Positions 53,780-64,000 of a stretch of DNA of 64,000 bases are shown here, one piece after another; position 1 is the first letter of the stretch; the number at the start of each line of letters is the position of its first letter. The notes under the pieces are model-generated. The model did not search any database, was not told the DNA's origin, and saw nothing but the letters and a program-made list of their open reading frames with translations. The position numbers were made by a program, and so were the translations under genes. The DNA lies in NCBI GenBank assembly GCA_032173965.1, contig CM063283.1, positions 114,255,187 to 114,319,186 of the forward strand. The letters are read 5' to 3'. Origin of the DNA: Sitta carolinensis (lineage: Eukaryota > Chordata > Aves > Passeriformes > Sittidae).

Positions 53780-54985
53780 CTGCAGGATGGGGAATCCATG
53801 GATCAGACCTTTCTCACCCACTGGAAACAACACAAACTTGAGAAGAAAAAATAGTTTTCCCCATCTAAGGCAAGAACAATCCAAATTCTTCTTTGTCCAG
53901 CTCAGCAGAGAGGCAAACTAAGTAATTCAGGTAATTATTCCTTTCTTTTTTGTTGTTGTTGTTTTTGGTAATTAATTTAAGTAGTCATTGCTCACATCAT
54001 GACATCACTCTCACGGATTTGTCACCCCGCCAATGGATTGGGCAGTGTAAAAACAGGGAAAAGCCACTCCTCACCCCCCCCAAAAAACACAACTTCCAGT
54101 TCCATTTAATTAAAATACCCAACCCTAGGGAAGGCAGAGCGTTAAGCTGGAAAATGTTGGAGGCAAAAAGCACGTGCAGGAAAAAAAAAAATCTCGATGG
54201 AAAGAGGCGCCTTGGTGTCACCTGCTAATGAAATGCTGCCGTGTTTCCAAGAGAAAAGGAGGAGCTCCAGGGCTGTTTCCCTGCTCCTTGCAGCACACAA
54301 AGGTCAGTGCCAGGCAGAAAATGGCCTTTCATTAACCAGACATTTGTATCATAAACATTATTCCCAGACGAGCAGGAAAGTCCCAAAAATCTGAGTCACT
54401 GGTGGGTGAATGGCTGTTTTGTAAGGCCTTTATAAATAAGGCATTGAGGGAATAAACAGTCAGTTTGTATCAAAAGAAAAAAAAAAAAAAGGGAAATTTT
54501 GCTGTGTGCACATGGAGTTTTCATAAAACAGTGCTATGATTCAGCAGTTCTTCTTTAAAAAAGTGAAATTGTGGTGTTATCAGGAGGTTTGCTCTCTCTG
54601 AGCAACATCTGAACTGGCTGCAAGTCTGAGATGTTTCCTTTTTTTAACCAGGAATAAATCTGCCTCAAATCATCCTTTTGCCTCACTTTTAACTTCTTCA
54701 TTTTCCTTCCTCCTGAGCTTAGTGATGATCACAGTCCTTAAATGAGAATGGAAATTTGGCTGTATAAAGGAAATGCAGATGCATCTCAGGTTTTTAAACC
54801 TGAATTTGGTTTTGTGGCTCGGGTCCTCTAAATCCAGGGAAATGCTCTCCTTGTGGATGTGGAAAAAGAGCTTGGATGGCAACAGGATCTGTGATTTCAG
54901 CAGGGCTAGGGATTTCTACCTCCCTCTGTAAAAAAATTGGCCAAAATCTCCTGATATTTCCTGGAGAGTAGGAGAATGCTTCTCC
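53780..54985. other. Intergenic, mostly unique
   Basis: No gene seen. 54300-54480 (around CATTAACCAGACATTTG) is repeat-free and may be conserved, but nothing in it is diagnostic. Confidence 0.35.
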
Positions 54986-54989
54986 CACT

Positions 54990-55880
54990 GGGATCAGGAG
55001 GAATTAGGAGTTCCATGATGAGGAATTAGGAGTTCCATCCTGAGGAGTTCGGAGTTCCATCCTGAGGAATCAGGAGTTCCATGATGAGGAATGAGGAGTT
55101 CCATGATGAGGAATTAGGAGTTCCATCCTGAGGAATCAGGAGTTCCATGATGAGGAATGAGGAGTTCCATGATGAGGAATTAGGAGTTCCATCCTGAGGA
55201 ATTAGGAGTTCCATGATGAGGAATTAGGAGTTCCATCCTGAGGAATTAGGAGTTCCATCCTGAGGAATTAGGAGTTCCATGATGAGGAATGAGGAGTTCC
55301 ATGATGAGGAATTAGGAGTTCCATCCTGAGGAATTAGGAGTTCCATGATGAGGAATGAGGAGTTCCATGATGAGGAATTAGGAGTTCCATCCTGAGGAAT
55401 CAGGAGTTCCATGATGAGGAATGAGGAGTTCCATGATGAGGAATTAGGAGTTCCATGATGAGGAATTAGGAGTTCCATCCTGAGGAATCAGGAGTTCCAT
55501 GATGAGGAATTAGGAGTTCCATGATGAGGAATGAGGAGTTCCATGATGAGGAATTAGGAGTTCCATGATGAGGAATGAGGAGTTCCATGATGAGGAATTA
55601 GGAGTTCCATCCTGAGGAATCAGGAGTTCCATGATGAGGAATGAGGAGTTCCATGATGAGGAATGAGGAGTTCCATGATGAGGAATGAGGAGTTCCATGA
55701 TGAGGAATTAGGAGTTCCATGATGAGGAATGAGGAGTTCCATGATGAGGAATTAGGAGTTCCATGATGAGGAATGAGGAGTTCCATCCTGAGGAGTTCGG
55801 AGATCCATGATGAGGAATTAGGAGTTCCATGTTGAGGAATCAGGAGTTCCATGATGAGGAATTAGGAGTTCCATCCTGAT
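54990..55880. repeat. 22-bp minisatellite, about 0.89 kb
   Basis: Unit GAGGAATTAGGAGTTCCAT followed by GAT or CCT, about 40 copies. Variants TTAGG/TGAGG/TCAGG and GATGAG/CCTGAG are shuffled in recurring three-unit blocks. Confidence 0.97.
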
Positions 55881-55889
55881 CCCACCTGA

Positions 55890-57190
55890 GACCGAGGTCA
55901 GGATGAGCAGGAAGGAGCAGCAGTGTTGGGAATGAAAGCTCTTTGCCATTGGAAAATGTAGGAAGGTGCATGAGAAAATTAAATGATAAAATCCAGATTT
56001 GATGCATTTCAGCATTATTCTGTATTTCTTTCTTTTCATTCACGTACCCCAACAGAGCAGAACCATTGGTTTCTCTGGAAAATCAGAGCAATTTCCAATT
56101 TTCTTGGAAAAAAAAAAAGAGCAGGGAAACCAGGAGTGGTTGTGAACATCAGACTCCTGTGCTGGGATTTTAAACGCCAGGAGTTTTCCAGGACAACATC
56201 AGGAGGTTTGAGGGAAGCATCCCAAGAACAATCAGGATGTTCTGCTCTCTCTGTCTCTTCTTTCCTGGTTCATTAATTAATCTTTAATGAGAGCAAAAGT
56301 TTTGCTTTTGTATCTAAAGCTTGTAAAATTTCTTGCAAGAGACACGAACAGAGATTTGCCTGCCAGTTTACCTGCTTTCCTCTCTTCCACCTTTCTGCTC
56401 TTTAGGAACAAAACAAAACAACCCCAGGCCCACAAGTAGCTGCTAAAAGCTGTTTTTTTTCTCCCCCAACCCTGCTAATGGGAAAGTGTGCTCTGGGATG
56501 TGGGAACAACCCAAATAATAACAGAACGAGAATAGCTTCTTTTGCATGGATTTCATTTGCTTGCTTTTGCTCGATTGGGCAATTTGGGGCTGAGATTTTA
56601 GGCACAGCTTCAATCAGGCACCAGTAAAAATAAAACCTCCTATCCAGAGGGCAGGAGCAATTAAAGGCAACTGTGGGAAATGTTGTTTGCTGGAGAACAT
56701 TTCCTCTCTTTGTGAAGTCTGCTGGAGATGTGGAAGGGCTCCACGAGCAGGACTCGGGGGGTGATTCCTACTCCAGGCTCCCCAGGGCTCCCTCCTGTTT
56801 TCCTTGGGTCTCTGGGCTGCTGGAGATGAAGGAATTTTGCAAATTCTGTGTGGTCACAAGAGGAACAGAGCCAAAGATATTCCAGCCCTGCAGGGAGGTG
56901 CCTCCTCTGCTGATTTCCGAGGGGCTTTGGGGAATTATTCCCACTTTTTTTTTTTTTTTTTCTCAGCTCAACCCCCTGCATTTCATCTCTTACCTTGCAA
57001 TTTTCCCCCTGAAAAGCGTGGGTGAACATAGGGATTTAAGGAGTCACATTTATTTCAGAGTGGGCTCATGTTGTGCTTTGCAGATTTTTGGTGGACGTCA
57101 GTGAGATTTTAAAAAGTGTCCAGAAAGAAAGGAGCTGAATTTAACAGCAGAGTGTGGGAAAACAGCAGTGATGGCACCAGAAAAGTGAAT
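55890..57190. other. Intergenic, no recognised feature
   Basis: Unique sequence; nothing supported. Confidence 0.4.
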
Positions 57191-57192
57191 TA

Positions 57193-57465
57193 AAGAATCC
57201 CAGAATTTAGGCTGGAAGGGATCTTAAAGGTCACCCAGAGCCCCTCTGTCCTGGCAGGGACCCTTCCCGGTGTCCCAGGCTGCTCCAAGAAAAAATCCAA
57301 CCTGGCCTGGGGCACTGCCAGGGATCCAGGGGCAGCCCCAGCTGCTCTGGCAATTCCAGCCCCTCCAGGGAACAATTCCTGCCCCAATCCCAGCCAATCC
57401 CACTCTGCAGCCATTCCCTGGTGCTGTGCCTGCAGCCCTTGGCAATTGTCTCTCTCCAGGGTTCC
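57193..57465 (-). mobile_element. CR1 LINE 3' region
   Basis: AGAATCCCAGAATTTAGGCT, CCAGGGATCCAGGGGCAGCC and TTGTCTCTCTCCAGGGTTCC: antisense. Confidence 0.87.
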
Positions 57466-57865
57466 TATGATTCCTTCAGGTCCTGCAATGCCACAATGAG
57501 GTCACTTCAAAACCTTCTTTTCTCCAGGCTGATTTTTTTTTTCCAGGAAAAACGTGGTCTGTGGTGATCCCCTTGGCTTTAGCAGGTTCTTCTTCTCAGG
57601 GTCAGGATTAAAATCATGAGAGGCAGAATTCTTGTTCGGACTTGGATGTTTATTATTCCTTATCTCAGTCACAGCCTCACTGTGCTTTTATAGGCTAAGT
57701 TAGCAGAGTAAAAATGGAGAGCAGAGTTCTGTCTTCAAAGTGCTTTTAAGCTTAAACTCCCCAATTAGGAGATGCCAACTAATTTATTTTTATTTTTAAC
57801 CCAATAACTAACCACCTATATTCTGCACTGTGGATTTTCTCCACCAATCACACAAAATAACCCAG

Positions 57866-58252
57866 ACTTGTGAAGAAGAAGGAGAAGAAGGAGAAGGAGA
57901 AGGAGAAGGAGAAGGAGAAGGAGAAGGAGAAGGAGAAGGAGAAGGAGAAGGAGAAGGAGAAGGAGAAGGAGAAGGAGAAGGAGAAGGAGAAGGAGAAGAA
58001 CAAGAACAAGAACAAGAACAAGAACAAGAACAAGAACAAGAACAAGAACAAGAACAAGAAAAAGAACAAGAAGAGCAAGAAGAAAGAGAAGGAGAAGAAG
58101 AAGAGGGGGAGAAGGAGAAGGAGAAGGAGAAGGAGAAGGAGAAGGAGAAGGAGAAGGAGAAGGAGAAGGAGAAGGAGAAGGAGAAGGAGGAGGAGAAAGA
58201 AGGAGAAGAAGGAGAAGGAGGAGGAGGAGAAGGAGAAGGAGGAGGAGAAGAC
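57866..58252. repeat. Polypurine hexanucleotide tract (GAAGGA)n / (GAACAA)n
   Basis: About 385 bp. Left block (GAAGGA)n, central block (GAACAA)n at about 58000-58060, right block (GAAGGA)n again with AGG interruptions. The plus strand is almost pure A/G apart from the Cs of the central block. Open frames through it encode only EG/EK/KN runs. Confidence 0.97.
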
Positions 58253-58254
58253 TG

Positions 58255-58950
58255 TCTCAAAATCTCCATCTTTTCCATATATATTACTATATCTCAAAAC
58301 CTTAAATTCTCAATCTCTCCCCCTGTGCTCTAACACACTTCCATTCATCTCCACATTCTCTCTCAGTGCTCTCACTCAGTTTTGGGAGCCTTTCCCATGG
58401 TTTTAGGTCAAATGAAGTGAATTTTTGAGGCTCAGTCCTTGTCAGCACAGAAAGCCTGAAATCCTCTGTGCCCAGGGCTCCAAGAGTGTTCCTTCATTTT
58501 TCTCCCTCAGTGTTTTTTCTCCAAAGTGGCTGCCAAAGGTTGGAGAATAAAGGCAGGGAGGCCTTTGTCTCCTGCAGAAGCTCAGTGACGTGATCCACGA
58601 CATCTCAAGTGTCCCTTGCAGCCCTCAGTAACCTTTACAAATGAAATCTGCCTGTTGAGATCAATGCTCTCCATGGCTTGCAAGGTGATTGACTTGCTTC
58701 CCTCTTGTTCCTGAAAATCCACGGTTTCCAGCCCAGTTTGGGTCAGAACACATTGATTTTCCATTTTACCATTCAATTCATGGGCAGCTCAGGCACTGAT
58801 GAAACGGCCTGTTCAGCAAAACTGAAACTACAACAGCATCAAATTCACAGTGGGGCTGCCCAGGCTGAGAGAGAGAAAGCATTTACACCAGGAAAAAAAC
58901 CTGGGAAAATGTGGGATTTAATGGGAAAAGATGAGTTTGGATTGAAATCA
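58255..58950. other. Intergenic, no recognised feature
   Basis: Unique sequence; nothing supported. Confidence 0.4.
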
Positions 58951-58954
58951 TTCA

Positions 58955-59085
58955 TCCAGGGAGGGTTGCAGTGCCCATCCCTGGAGGTGGCTCCCAGTGC
59001 TCTGGGCTGGGGACACCTTGGACTCAATAATCTTGGAGATTTTTTCCACCCTCAATAATTTGGGGGATTCTGGGATTCCATTCTA
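58955..59085 (+). mobile_element. CR1 LINE 3' end
   Basis: ATCCAGGGAGGGTTGCAGTG, CCCATCCCTGGAGGTGGCTC and GGGATTCTGGGATTCC: sense. Confidence 0.82.
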
Positions 59086-59089
59086 TGAC

Positions 59090-61920
59090 CTGAGTGGGTA
59101 ATTAATGCTAAAAAAAAAAAATGACTTTTCCTTCTTAGAAGCTCAACTCCAAGCATTCTGAGATGTTTGATTTGCTGTCCAAATCCTTGGGGAAGATTTG
59201 GGAAGGTCTCTCCCTGCTCAGCTTTTTTTTTCCTCTCTTCCCCGAAGGAGTTTGGTGCAAGGAGCTCCTTCTTCCTTCCTGGCCTGTGGTGCTGATGGTG
59301 AGTGAGGCAAAACTTCCCTGAAATTGAAATTATTCATCCCACTCCCTTCCTGTGAACACTCAGGGATGAGATGATTCCACTTCCATGTCAAGAATCGAAC
59401 ACATTTAGCAAAATGTGGTCGTGGAGGGGACAAGAGCAGCTGATTTCCCAAATTAAAATCCCTCTTTTGGGTCATTAAGTTGAGCTGTTAATTTAAGTGG
59501 TGAGAAGCAGAAATGTTGTGAAAATGAGGGCAGAGTTTCCAGGCAGCAAACAGTGGGTTTTTTTCTGCATTACATTTTATTTAAGTGAGAATTTTATCCA
59601 CCCTGTCCCACCTAAAGCCTTTTAATAAACGAGATTTTAGAGTGGCAAACAACACACTGTTGAGTCGTAGATAATAATAAATAAATAAAATGTGGGGATT
59701 TGTGAGAAATGCTAAACCTGGAGCCTGTTCTGGGGAGAATTTCCAAGTGACTCCTGGAAAATGTGGTGATTTTTGCCAGCCTTTCCCCTGCAGTGCAGGA
59801 GTTCACACCCTTTACCAAAGGCAATCCTGCTTTTTTCCACTGTTGCTTTTTTTTTTTTTTAAAAAAAAAAAATGCTCCCTGAACTTTGTTCCTTTGGTTA
59901 ATGTTGGGTTTGGGAAGATAAAAAAATTGTTTTCCTGAGTGAAAGGGATGATTTAGGGATCACTGGCACTTCAGGTGTCAGGCTGCTGGATTTATTCCCA
60001 GGTTTGCTGGGGGATCCCACGGAATCAGTGGGAATTATTTTGCCAAATCTCTGGATATTTTGAGGTCTTTTCCAACCTAAACGAGGCCTTTCCCAACCTA
60101 AATGATTTTGGGATATTAAATACCCTGTGCTGGGTATTAAATGCTCAAAAACATCTAAGAAGGATAAAAATAAGGAAAAAAATTAAGGATATAAAAAAGG
60201 AAAGTCCTTTCCCTATGGGAGCTGATGCAAGATCCAGAAGTAGAACAAAAGTCAGAGCAACAAAGATATTTATAAACAGGAAAATGCCAGCTTCCCAAAT
60301 CCATCCCCAAAACTCAGCCTCTTGGAAAATGAATTTTGGCCAGAGCTTTAAGACCCCTCAAGAAAACTCCATTTTCTGCATAATTCTGCTTCTTTCAAAA
60401 GCATTTTAAACCCAACCCTCTCTTGCTGGGTGTAGAGGGACTGGATGAATTCACACTAAAGGTTTTTGTGGTAAACTGATAAATAAAAAAATACTGGAAT
60501 CCTTCAGGTTTTCCAGTGTTTTGTCCTTTCCTCCTCAAGACAAAAAAAATAAATAAAAATTAACAGACAATGATCTCTTTCTTTTCTTTTCTCCCACTCG
60601 TGCTGCGTTCTTGTTTTGCATGAAAACACCCAAAATCTCTTTTTTTTTTCCCCTCGATTTTTCCATTTTTTCAGTTGATTTTGCTGTTTTCAAGGCTCTG
60701 TGCTGCCCAAAGTGCCTCTCTATAAAACCCTTTCTTACGTAGATCTCACAATCCCGGGAGATTCTGGAAAAAAATTCAGCTTCCATTCGGAGACAGAAAT
60801 AATGTCCAGGTCTGCAGGACTGTTCTGAACCCGACAACACTTAGGAAAACATTCAATCAAACATTAAATTGAAGCTTTTTTTGTCTCCCAGAACATTTCT
60901 TCACATTAATATTACTCACCCTGGCCTCTGATTTTCTTGCCTGAGTAAAAGCTGATTATTTTTTTGCAACCTGGCTCGTGCTCTACCAAGTGAGAGTTGC
61001 TTTCCCCCACTCAAAAATCACTTTTTTTTATTCCTTTTCCCACTGTTTTCAGTCGGGGAAAGGCTTTTCCCAGGCCACCCACGTGTGGGAGGGTGGATGG
61101 GCTGCACTGAGAGGGATTTTTTAGGGATTTTTTGCCATGAGGATTTGTCCATATCCCTCTTGGGCCTCCTGGATATTGGAGAGGGAAGGCTCAGGAGTAA
61201 AATATCCCATTTATTCCATTTATTTATCCCACCAAACGGCTTTGGCAGAGGGTTTGAGGGGATTCATGAAGTCCTTTCCTATCTGAATCTGTTTTTCCCT
61301 CATCCCCCATCACCCACATGGACAAACAGGAAACCCTCAGGAATCAAAATTCCCACAAACTTTCCTCTCCCAGCCTGACAGATTTTTTTTTTTTTTTTTT
61401 AAATAAAATTAAAGCCTGAACAGAGCAACAAATCCACCACAGACAAGGGGGAAAAATTTTGATTTCGACAAATCCAGGATTTTTCTCCAACACCAAAACC
61501 TGGAGGCTGAAAAAAGCAGGAAAAATTTGGGAGTGAAACTGCAGAGCTATCCCTGAATTTCGAAGAGGATGAATTTTTTAATTTAAGAATATTAATTCCC
61601 CTTCTCCTAGCAGGCTCTCCATGTGTCCTTCTCACTCCACAGCTTTTAATTTCTTTCCTTTGGCAAGGCAAAAGCTTCTTAAAATTGATGGGCAGGGCTG
61701 GGAGAGATTTCTTGTTCCTGATGGAGGCAGAGCTTGGGCACAACCAGGGCAGGTGGGAAAGCAAGGAGAGGTTTTTTTGGGAATCTCCAAAATCCACCTG
61801 GACACTCCACACTCTGTTTTTCCTCGTTTTCCCACAGCTCAGGGGAGCAGAGAGCTGGAAATGCCCCAAATATTCAGTGGCAGGGCTTGGGTGGGACTCA
61901 AGGATGTTGTTCCAGCAGCT
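59090..61920. other. Intergenic, no recognised feature
   Basis: Long, largely unique stretch with several homopolymers (T/A at 59847-59873; T20 at 61382-61402). Open frames of 60-156 codons have no family I recognise. Confidence 0.4.
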
Positions 61921-61927
61921 GAGCAGC

Positions 61928-62300
61928 TTAAAATCGTGGATTTGTCAGCCAGGATATTCCCAATCTGAGTCCATCAGTGCCAAAAATGATGGGGAATTGG
62001 AAAATAATAATAATTTTTTAAAAAGTAAGAAAATGGAAGAAAGTAAACCTAAAAAATTGGGGTAAAAAAAATAATTAATGTTGCTGGTGTGTACAACCAG
62101 AGGGTTGGGATTCAGTAGATTAAAATCGTGGATTTGTCAGCCAGGACATTCCCAATCTGAGTCCATCAGTGCCAACAATGATGGGGAACTGGAAAATAAA
62201 AATAATTTAAATAAAATAAGAAAATGGAAGAAAATAAACCTAAAAAATTGGGGTAAAAAACATAATTGCTGTTGCTGCTGTGTACAACCAGAGGAATTCA
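61928..62300. repeat. Two-copy tandem duplication, about 190 bp
   Basis: Both copies contain AAATCGTGGATTTGTCAGCC, CCAATCTGAGTCCATCAGTG and GTGTACAACCAGAGG; first near 61930-62105, second near 62122-62296. They differ by a few substitutions and small indels. Confidence 0.93.
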
Positions 62301-62451
62301 GGGGCTGGAGAGCATTTTTTTCCCAAGTTTTCTCGCTGATTTTACACCACCCCAAGCTGTGTTCCCTCAGCCAGCTGTGCACAAACCCAACCAAACACGA
62401 TCCCACTTCACATGGTTTTTACTGCTTGTCCTGAAGTGTGAAAGGGAAATA

Positions 62452-62457
<6 letters not shown>

Positions 62458-62483
<26 letters not shown>

Positions 62484-62485
62484 AA
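62458..62485. repeat. Poly-A tract
   Basis: About 27 consecutive A residues. Confidence 0.95.
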
Positions 62486-62799
62486 GATGGGAAATATTTA
62501 TAAAACACCAGGGAATGTTTGAATTCCCACCTTTATTCCTCCCTGCCTGCCTGCACTTCCATCACCAAAATTGGTTGTCGAGCCACGGGGGCTCACAGGG
62601 CATCACTTGGCTGCTGATTTGACCTGGGGAGAGGATGCAGAATAAATTTTTTTCCCTTCATTTTTAAGGAAAATGAGGGGAAAAAAAAAATCAAATTTAT
62701 AATTCTGGTTGCGAGGCAAGGCTGGGAAAATTTGGATTCTTTGGAGAAGAGAAATTTTGGTGTGAACTAATGATGGCATTCCAGAGCTTGAAGGAGATG

Positions 62800-63045
62800 A
62801 CAGGAACCCTGGAGAGAGAAAATTCCCAAGGGATGGAGGGCCAGCAGCAGGGAATGGCTGCAGAGTGGGATTGGCTGGGATTGGGGCAGGAATTGTTCCC
62901 TGGAGGGGCTGGAATTGCCAGAGCAGCTCCTGGATCCCTGGAATGCTCCAAGCCAGGTTGGAGCAGCCTGGGATGATGGGAGGTGGCACTGGATGAGTGT
63001 TCAGGTCCCTTCCAACCCAACCATTCCATGATTTTTGATTCCATA
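62800..63045 (+). mobile_element. CR1 LINE 3' end with internal deletion
   Basis: GGAACCCTGGAGAGAGAAAA, GAATTGTTCCCTGGAGGGG, then CAGGTCCCTTCCAACCCAAC and CATTCCATGATTTTTGATTC: sense. Confidence 0.85.
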
Positions 63046-63299
63046 GAAAAAGGTTATTAACATTTATTTTATTTGATATTATTTTATTTATTTCTAGGGA
63101 GCAGCTGAGCTCTGAGAGTTGCACCATTTTTCCAGGGGGTTTCACAGGGGAGTAGGCAAACAAAATCCCACACATAAAAACGAGAAACTATCCCCATCTT
63201 CCTTCCCATGTGGAGTCACCCTTGTGAGGCACAGGTGGCTCACCCAAATCCAAAACTGGAATTAAAGATAAGAACCAGACCCCAGTTTCTGAGTGTGCA

Positions 63300-63720
63300 A
63301 TTTGTTTTTATGTGCACAGCGGGAAAGATTTCTTAAAAATCCGGGGTATTTCCAAATATCTGACTTCTCAGAGGAGTCAAAACGAATCAAAGTATTTCCT
63401 TTCAAAGCTGCATCACTTTATGATTAGCCAAGAGGTTTTTGCAACACGAATTTCCTTTCCAGAGATGTTTTCTATTACATCTGTTTGCTTTTGTTTGCCT
63501 TGTTTTATTTTAGCAATCCAATTAAATTCCTCTTTTTATCGAGATGAAAAACTCGTGCTGCTTATTTTAAACAAAGTACAGCACATGGCATGCATGGCTG
63601 CTCGAGCAAATGTTTAAATATTTCCTGTCTGTGCTAAAATAAATCAGCATTTGACCTGAGCAATTATGATTATCTTTTCCCAGGATGTCCTTTTGTTCCC
63701 TTTCCTTCAAATAGGAAGGA
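63300..63720. promoter_or_regulatory. Candidate conserved noncoding element
   Basis: Repeat-free, AT-rich with balanced composition, containing FOX- and MEF2-like words (TTGTTTGCCTTG, GCTAAAATAAATC) and GGCATGCATGGC. Assigned only from appearance. Confidence 0.22.
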
Positions 63721-64000
63721 TTCATACAGTGTGACAGATTTTATTAGCCTAAAAGATCCCTGGCACATCTGGATGCTCAATTTGGATTATTTTGTGATTT
63801 AAGGTCCTTGTCATTATCCCTCATCCTTTGCATTTCACTGGACGTCCACGTGCTGGCACAATTTCCTCAATGCATTTTAAATAGAGATCTAAAAATAAAA
63901 AATTAATGCCCCCCCAATGCACAATGCAGAAATGTTCTGATCTTTGTGGAATGGCTTTGGCTGGGATTTATTTCCATAGAACCAAAGGATTATGGAATCA
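63721..64000. other. Intergenic, no recognised feature
   Basis: Unique sequence. TTTATTTCCATAGAACCAAA followed by TTATGGAATCA at the right edge could be the start of another antisense CR1 cut by the window. Confidence 0.3.

Noticed and set aside
54990..55880. Repetitive MELLIPxxGTPNSSxWN open frames on the minus strand
   Set aside because: Translation of the 22-bp array; three units make 66 bp, which keeps the frame.
57808..58406. Glu/Gly, Lys/Glu and Ser/Phe-rich open frames
   Set aside because: All are readings of the GAAGGA/GAACAA tract.

Overview
The window is vertebrate nuclear DNA, almost certainly from a bird and probably a passerine. It carries two neighbouring genes known to be syntenic in vertebrates (CBR1 and SETD4), with ordinary GT-AG introns. 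It also holds dozens of short CR1-type LINE 3' ends in both orientations, avian-type solo LTRs, and no mammalian SINEs. Species and chromosome cannot be fixed from the sequence alone.

Layout. 1-2.4 kb: first coding exon of a carbonyl reductase 1 (CBR1) gene on the minus strand (2093-2378) and part of its first intron; the remaining exons lie beyond the left edge. 2.3-3.4 kb: a tandem amplification that has made two truncated copies of the CBR1 start region. 4.1-6.5 kb: three unrelated tandem arrays around a CpG-rich promoter, between the divergent CBR1 and SETD4 genes. 6.7-13.6 kb: SETD4, a SET-domain lysine methyltransferase, on the plus strand in ten recognisable coding exons. Two single-base reading-frame problems (exon 6/7 junction; a C run in exon 10) interrupt an otherwise well-conserved gene of about 439 residues.

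13.6-64 kb: no gene is recognised. By the human order this would be the gene-poor interval on the RUNX1 side of SETD4. It holds CR1 fragments, at least ten minisatellite arrays (18-19.6, 23.1, 26.1-26.9, 30.4-31.1, 35.2-36.1, 43.6-44.1, 44.4-45.5, 47.0-48.2, 48.4-49.1, 55-55.9 kb), a polypurine tract (57.9-58.25 kb), endogenous-retrovirus LTR and internal fragments, and two near-identical, mutually inverted copies of SETD4 exons 7-8 (16.2-16.6 and 32.35-32.76 kb). A few repeat-free stretches look like possible conserved noncoding elements, some with RUNX and ETS motifs; this is a guess from composition only.

No CRISPR, operon, phage or previously undescribed protein system is present. The long open frames in the tandem arrays are by-products of stop-free repeat units. 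The most useful leads are the SETD4 frame breaks, the inverted SETD4 exon duplication, the tandem CBR1 start-region copies, and two minisatellites that appear to have grown from the same position inside CR1.
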